A DNA stretch of 5,017 bases, taken from positions 1-5,017 of the forward strand of contig JAIFMR010000123.1 in the NCBI GenBank assembly GCA_020048255.1. Direction: 5' to 3'. The stretch comes from Rhodoferax sp. (GTDB taxonomy: Bacteria; Pseudomonadota; Gammaproteobacteria; Burkholderiales; Burkholderiaceae_C). Position 1 is the stretch's first letter. Every line of letters starts with the position of its first letter. Both the position numbers and the translations under genes were made by a program. The notes below the pieces were generated by a model that worked only from the letters and a program-made list of their open reading frames with translations, was not told the DNA's origin and made no database searches. Of the stretch, positions 4,133 through 5,017 are shown piece by piece.

Positions 4133-5017
4133 TTAGAACTGGTGGCTGTACATGAACTGCCAGTTGGTTTGAGCGTGTGTGATGGTCACACCCGATCCAC
4201 TGGCCACTTTCACCTCGGGTGCCATCGTCACAGCCATATTGAATTCACCGGCTTTGGAGACTTTGTAACCCAAGCCCAATGTGTAATGGTCTTTGACCGT
4301 GGCGGGGAACAGAGGATTGACAAAGGAGTCAGGAACCGGGTTGTCAGCTAAATTCATGCCAGCACGCAAGGTGAGCGCGTCATTGGCTTTCCAAGCCAAT
4401 CCCAAACTCAGCGCGGTTTGATCTTCCCACTCTTGTTGCATTACAAAATTGACCGAGCCACCCATACCAGAGCTGTCGTAACGCATCTTGAAGCTCTTCA
4501 TGGCATCAGCCCAGCCAATGTACTTTAGATCAGCGGCCAACAGTAAGGTGGGGCTAGCCTGCCAGCTTGCACCCAACGCCAAAACGGAGGGCATTTGAAA
4601 ATCAATGACGGTGATTTGACCCTTATCGGAAAAGCCACCGGGTGCAGACATACTGGCATCTGATGTCGCCGTCTTCATGTCATCCAGCGCCGTTTTGAAC
4701 TGGTAAGAGGCACCCATAACGACATTTTGATTGACTTTATAAGTGGCACCGAGCGATGCACCAAAACCTGTCGACTTGGCTGCACCAGTGAAATCGTTGT
4801 CATCAGAAAAACTGATGTTTGCCCACGGAGCCCCGGCTAAAGCAGGCAGCGCCATGGCCAAATTGCCTGTTGGGGCAATACCAGAGGACTGCGCCATGCC
4901 AGCCAACTGCATACCAGGTGCTGTCATTTTCAAGTCAAGTGAAGCCCACAGGAATTTCAAGGTCGCGCCGACTGTCAGGTTTTGATTGACCTGATAGGCC
5001 AACGGAAAAATGACATT
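4133..5017 (-). CDS. FadL/OmpP1/TodX-family outer-membrane transport protein (partial, 5' end missing)
   Basis: The C-terminal 294 residues of an outer-membrane beta barrel. The frame is still open at the right edge, so no start codon is assigned; a TTG at 5002 is only an internal codon. The visible part has the regular amphipathic strand-turn pattern of FadL proteins, with repeated units such as YQVNQNLTVGA, YKVNQNVVMGASY, WQASPTLLLAADLKYIGWADA and WKANDALTLRAGMN, a P-rich NLADNPVPDSF region near the end, and a terminal aromatic residue (YSHQF) that fits BAM-dependent insertion. FadL channels move hydrophobic compounds (fatty acids, aromatic hydrocarbons) across the outer membrane; the substrate here is unknown. 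Family members are usually about 400-450 residues, so roughly 100-150 are missing, including the signal peptide and the N-terminal plug. It converges on the DsrE-like gene and shares its terminator. Whether it belongs to the sulfur module is open. Confidence 0.88.
   Translation of the reverse strand, partial: NVIFPLAYQVNQNLTVGATLKFLWASLDLKMTAPGMQLAGMAQSSGIAPTGNLAMALPALAGAPWANISFSDDNDFTGAAKSTGFGASLGATYKVNQNVVMGASYQFKTALDDMKTATSDASMSAPGGFSDKGQITVIDFQMPSVLALGASWQASPTLLLAADLKYIGWADAMKSFKMRYDSSGMGGSVNFVMQQEWEDQTALSLGLAWKANDALTLRAGMNLADNPVPDSFVNPLFPATVKDHYTLGLGYKVSKAGEFNMAVTMAPEVKVASGSGVTITHAQTNWQFMYSHQF

Noticed and set aside
4133..5002. A complete outer-membrane protein starting at the TTG at 5002
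   Set aside because: The frame stays open to the window edge, and a signal peptide and about 100-150 N-terminal residues expected of the family are missing, so it is a partial gene.

Overview
The window looks like a piece of a betaproteobacterial chromosome, most likely Burkholderiales (Comamonadaceae-like). The clues are moderate GC content, GGAG-type ribosome binding sites, compact spacing and the style of the proteins. This placement is inference from sequence character only. I see no mobile element, CRISPR array, tRNA or rRNA.

Layout. (a) 1-111: a short intergenic region with a possible divergent gene start running off the left edge (GTG at 34, minus strand) and a 20-bp inverted repeat (77-96). 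(b) 112-1200, plus: a YeeE/YedE-family membrane protein, a family that moves thiosulfate or related sulfur species inward. (c) 1208-3423, minus: a tight three-gene operon, read right to left as a monoheme cytochrome c (3423-3121), a flavocytochrome c sulfide dehydrogenase (FCSD) flavoprotein subunit (3109-1817), and a diheme c4-like cytochrome (1813-1208). It converges on the YeeE gene with a 7-bp gap, and a perfect 9-bp inverted repeat overlaps the YeeE stop codon. (d) 3424-3644: a divergent promoter region. (e) 3645-4058, plus: a small DsrE-family protein with a signal peptide, followed by a clear bidirectional terminator (4063-4100). (f) 4133-5017, minus: the C-terminal 294 residues of a FadL/OmpP1/TodX-type outer-membrane beta barrel, whose 5' end lies outside the window.

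How it fits together. Four of the five complete genes have obvious export signals and act in or on the cell envelope, and the fifth is a polytopic membrane protein. FCSD oxidises sulfide to zero-valent or polysulfide sulfur through FAD and passes electrons to c-type cytochromes. The two flanking cytochromes supply one plus two hemes. The exported DsrE-like protein keeps a candidate sulfur-carrying cysteine and is divergently transcribed from the FCSD operon. It could receive the sulfane sulfur. The YeeE protein could import a sulfur product. That integrated pathway is inference; the individual family calls are well supported by motifs. The FadL-type porin may be part of the same island or just a neighbour.

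The most interesting points are the cytochrome-flavoprotein-cytochrome arrangement, the Tat signal plus lipobox on the FCSD flavoprotein, the exported DsrE protein, and the two inverted repeats at gene boundaries.
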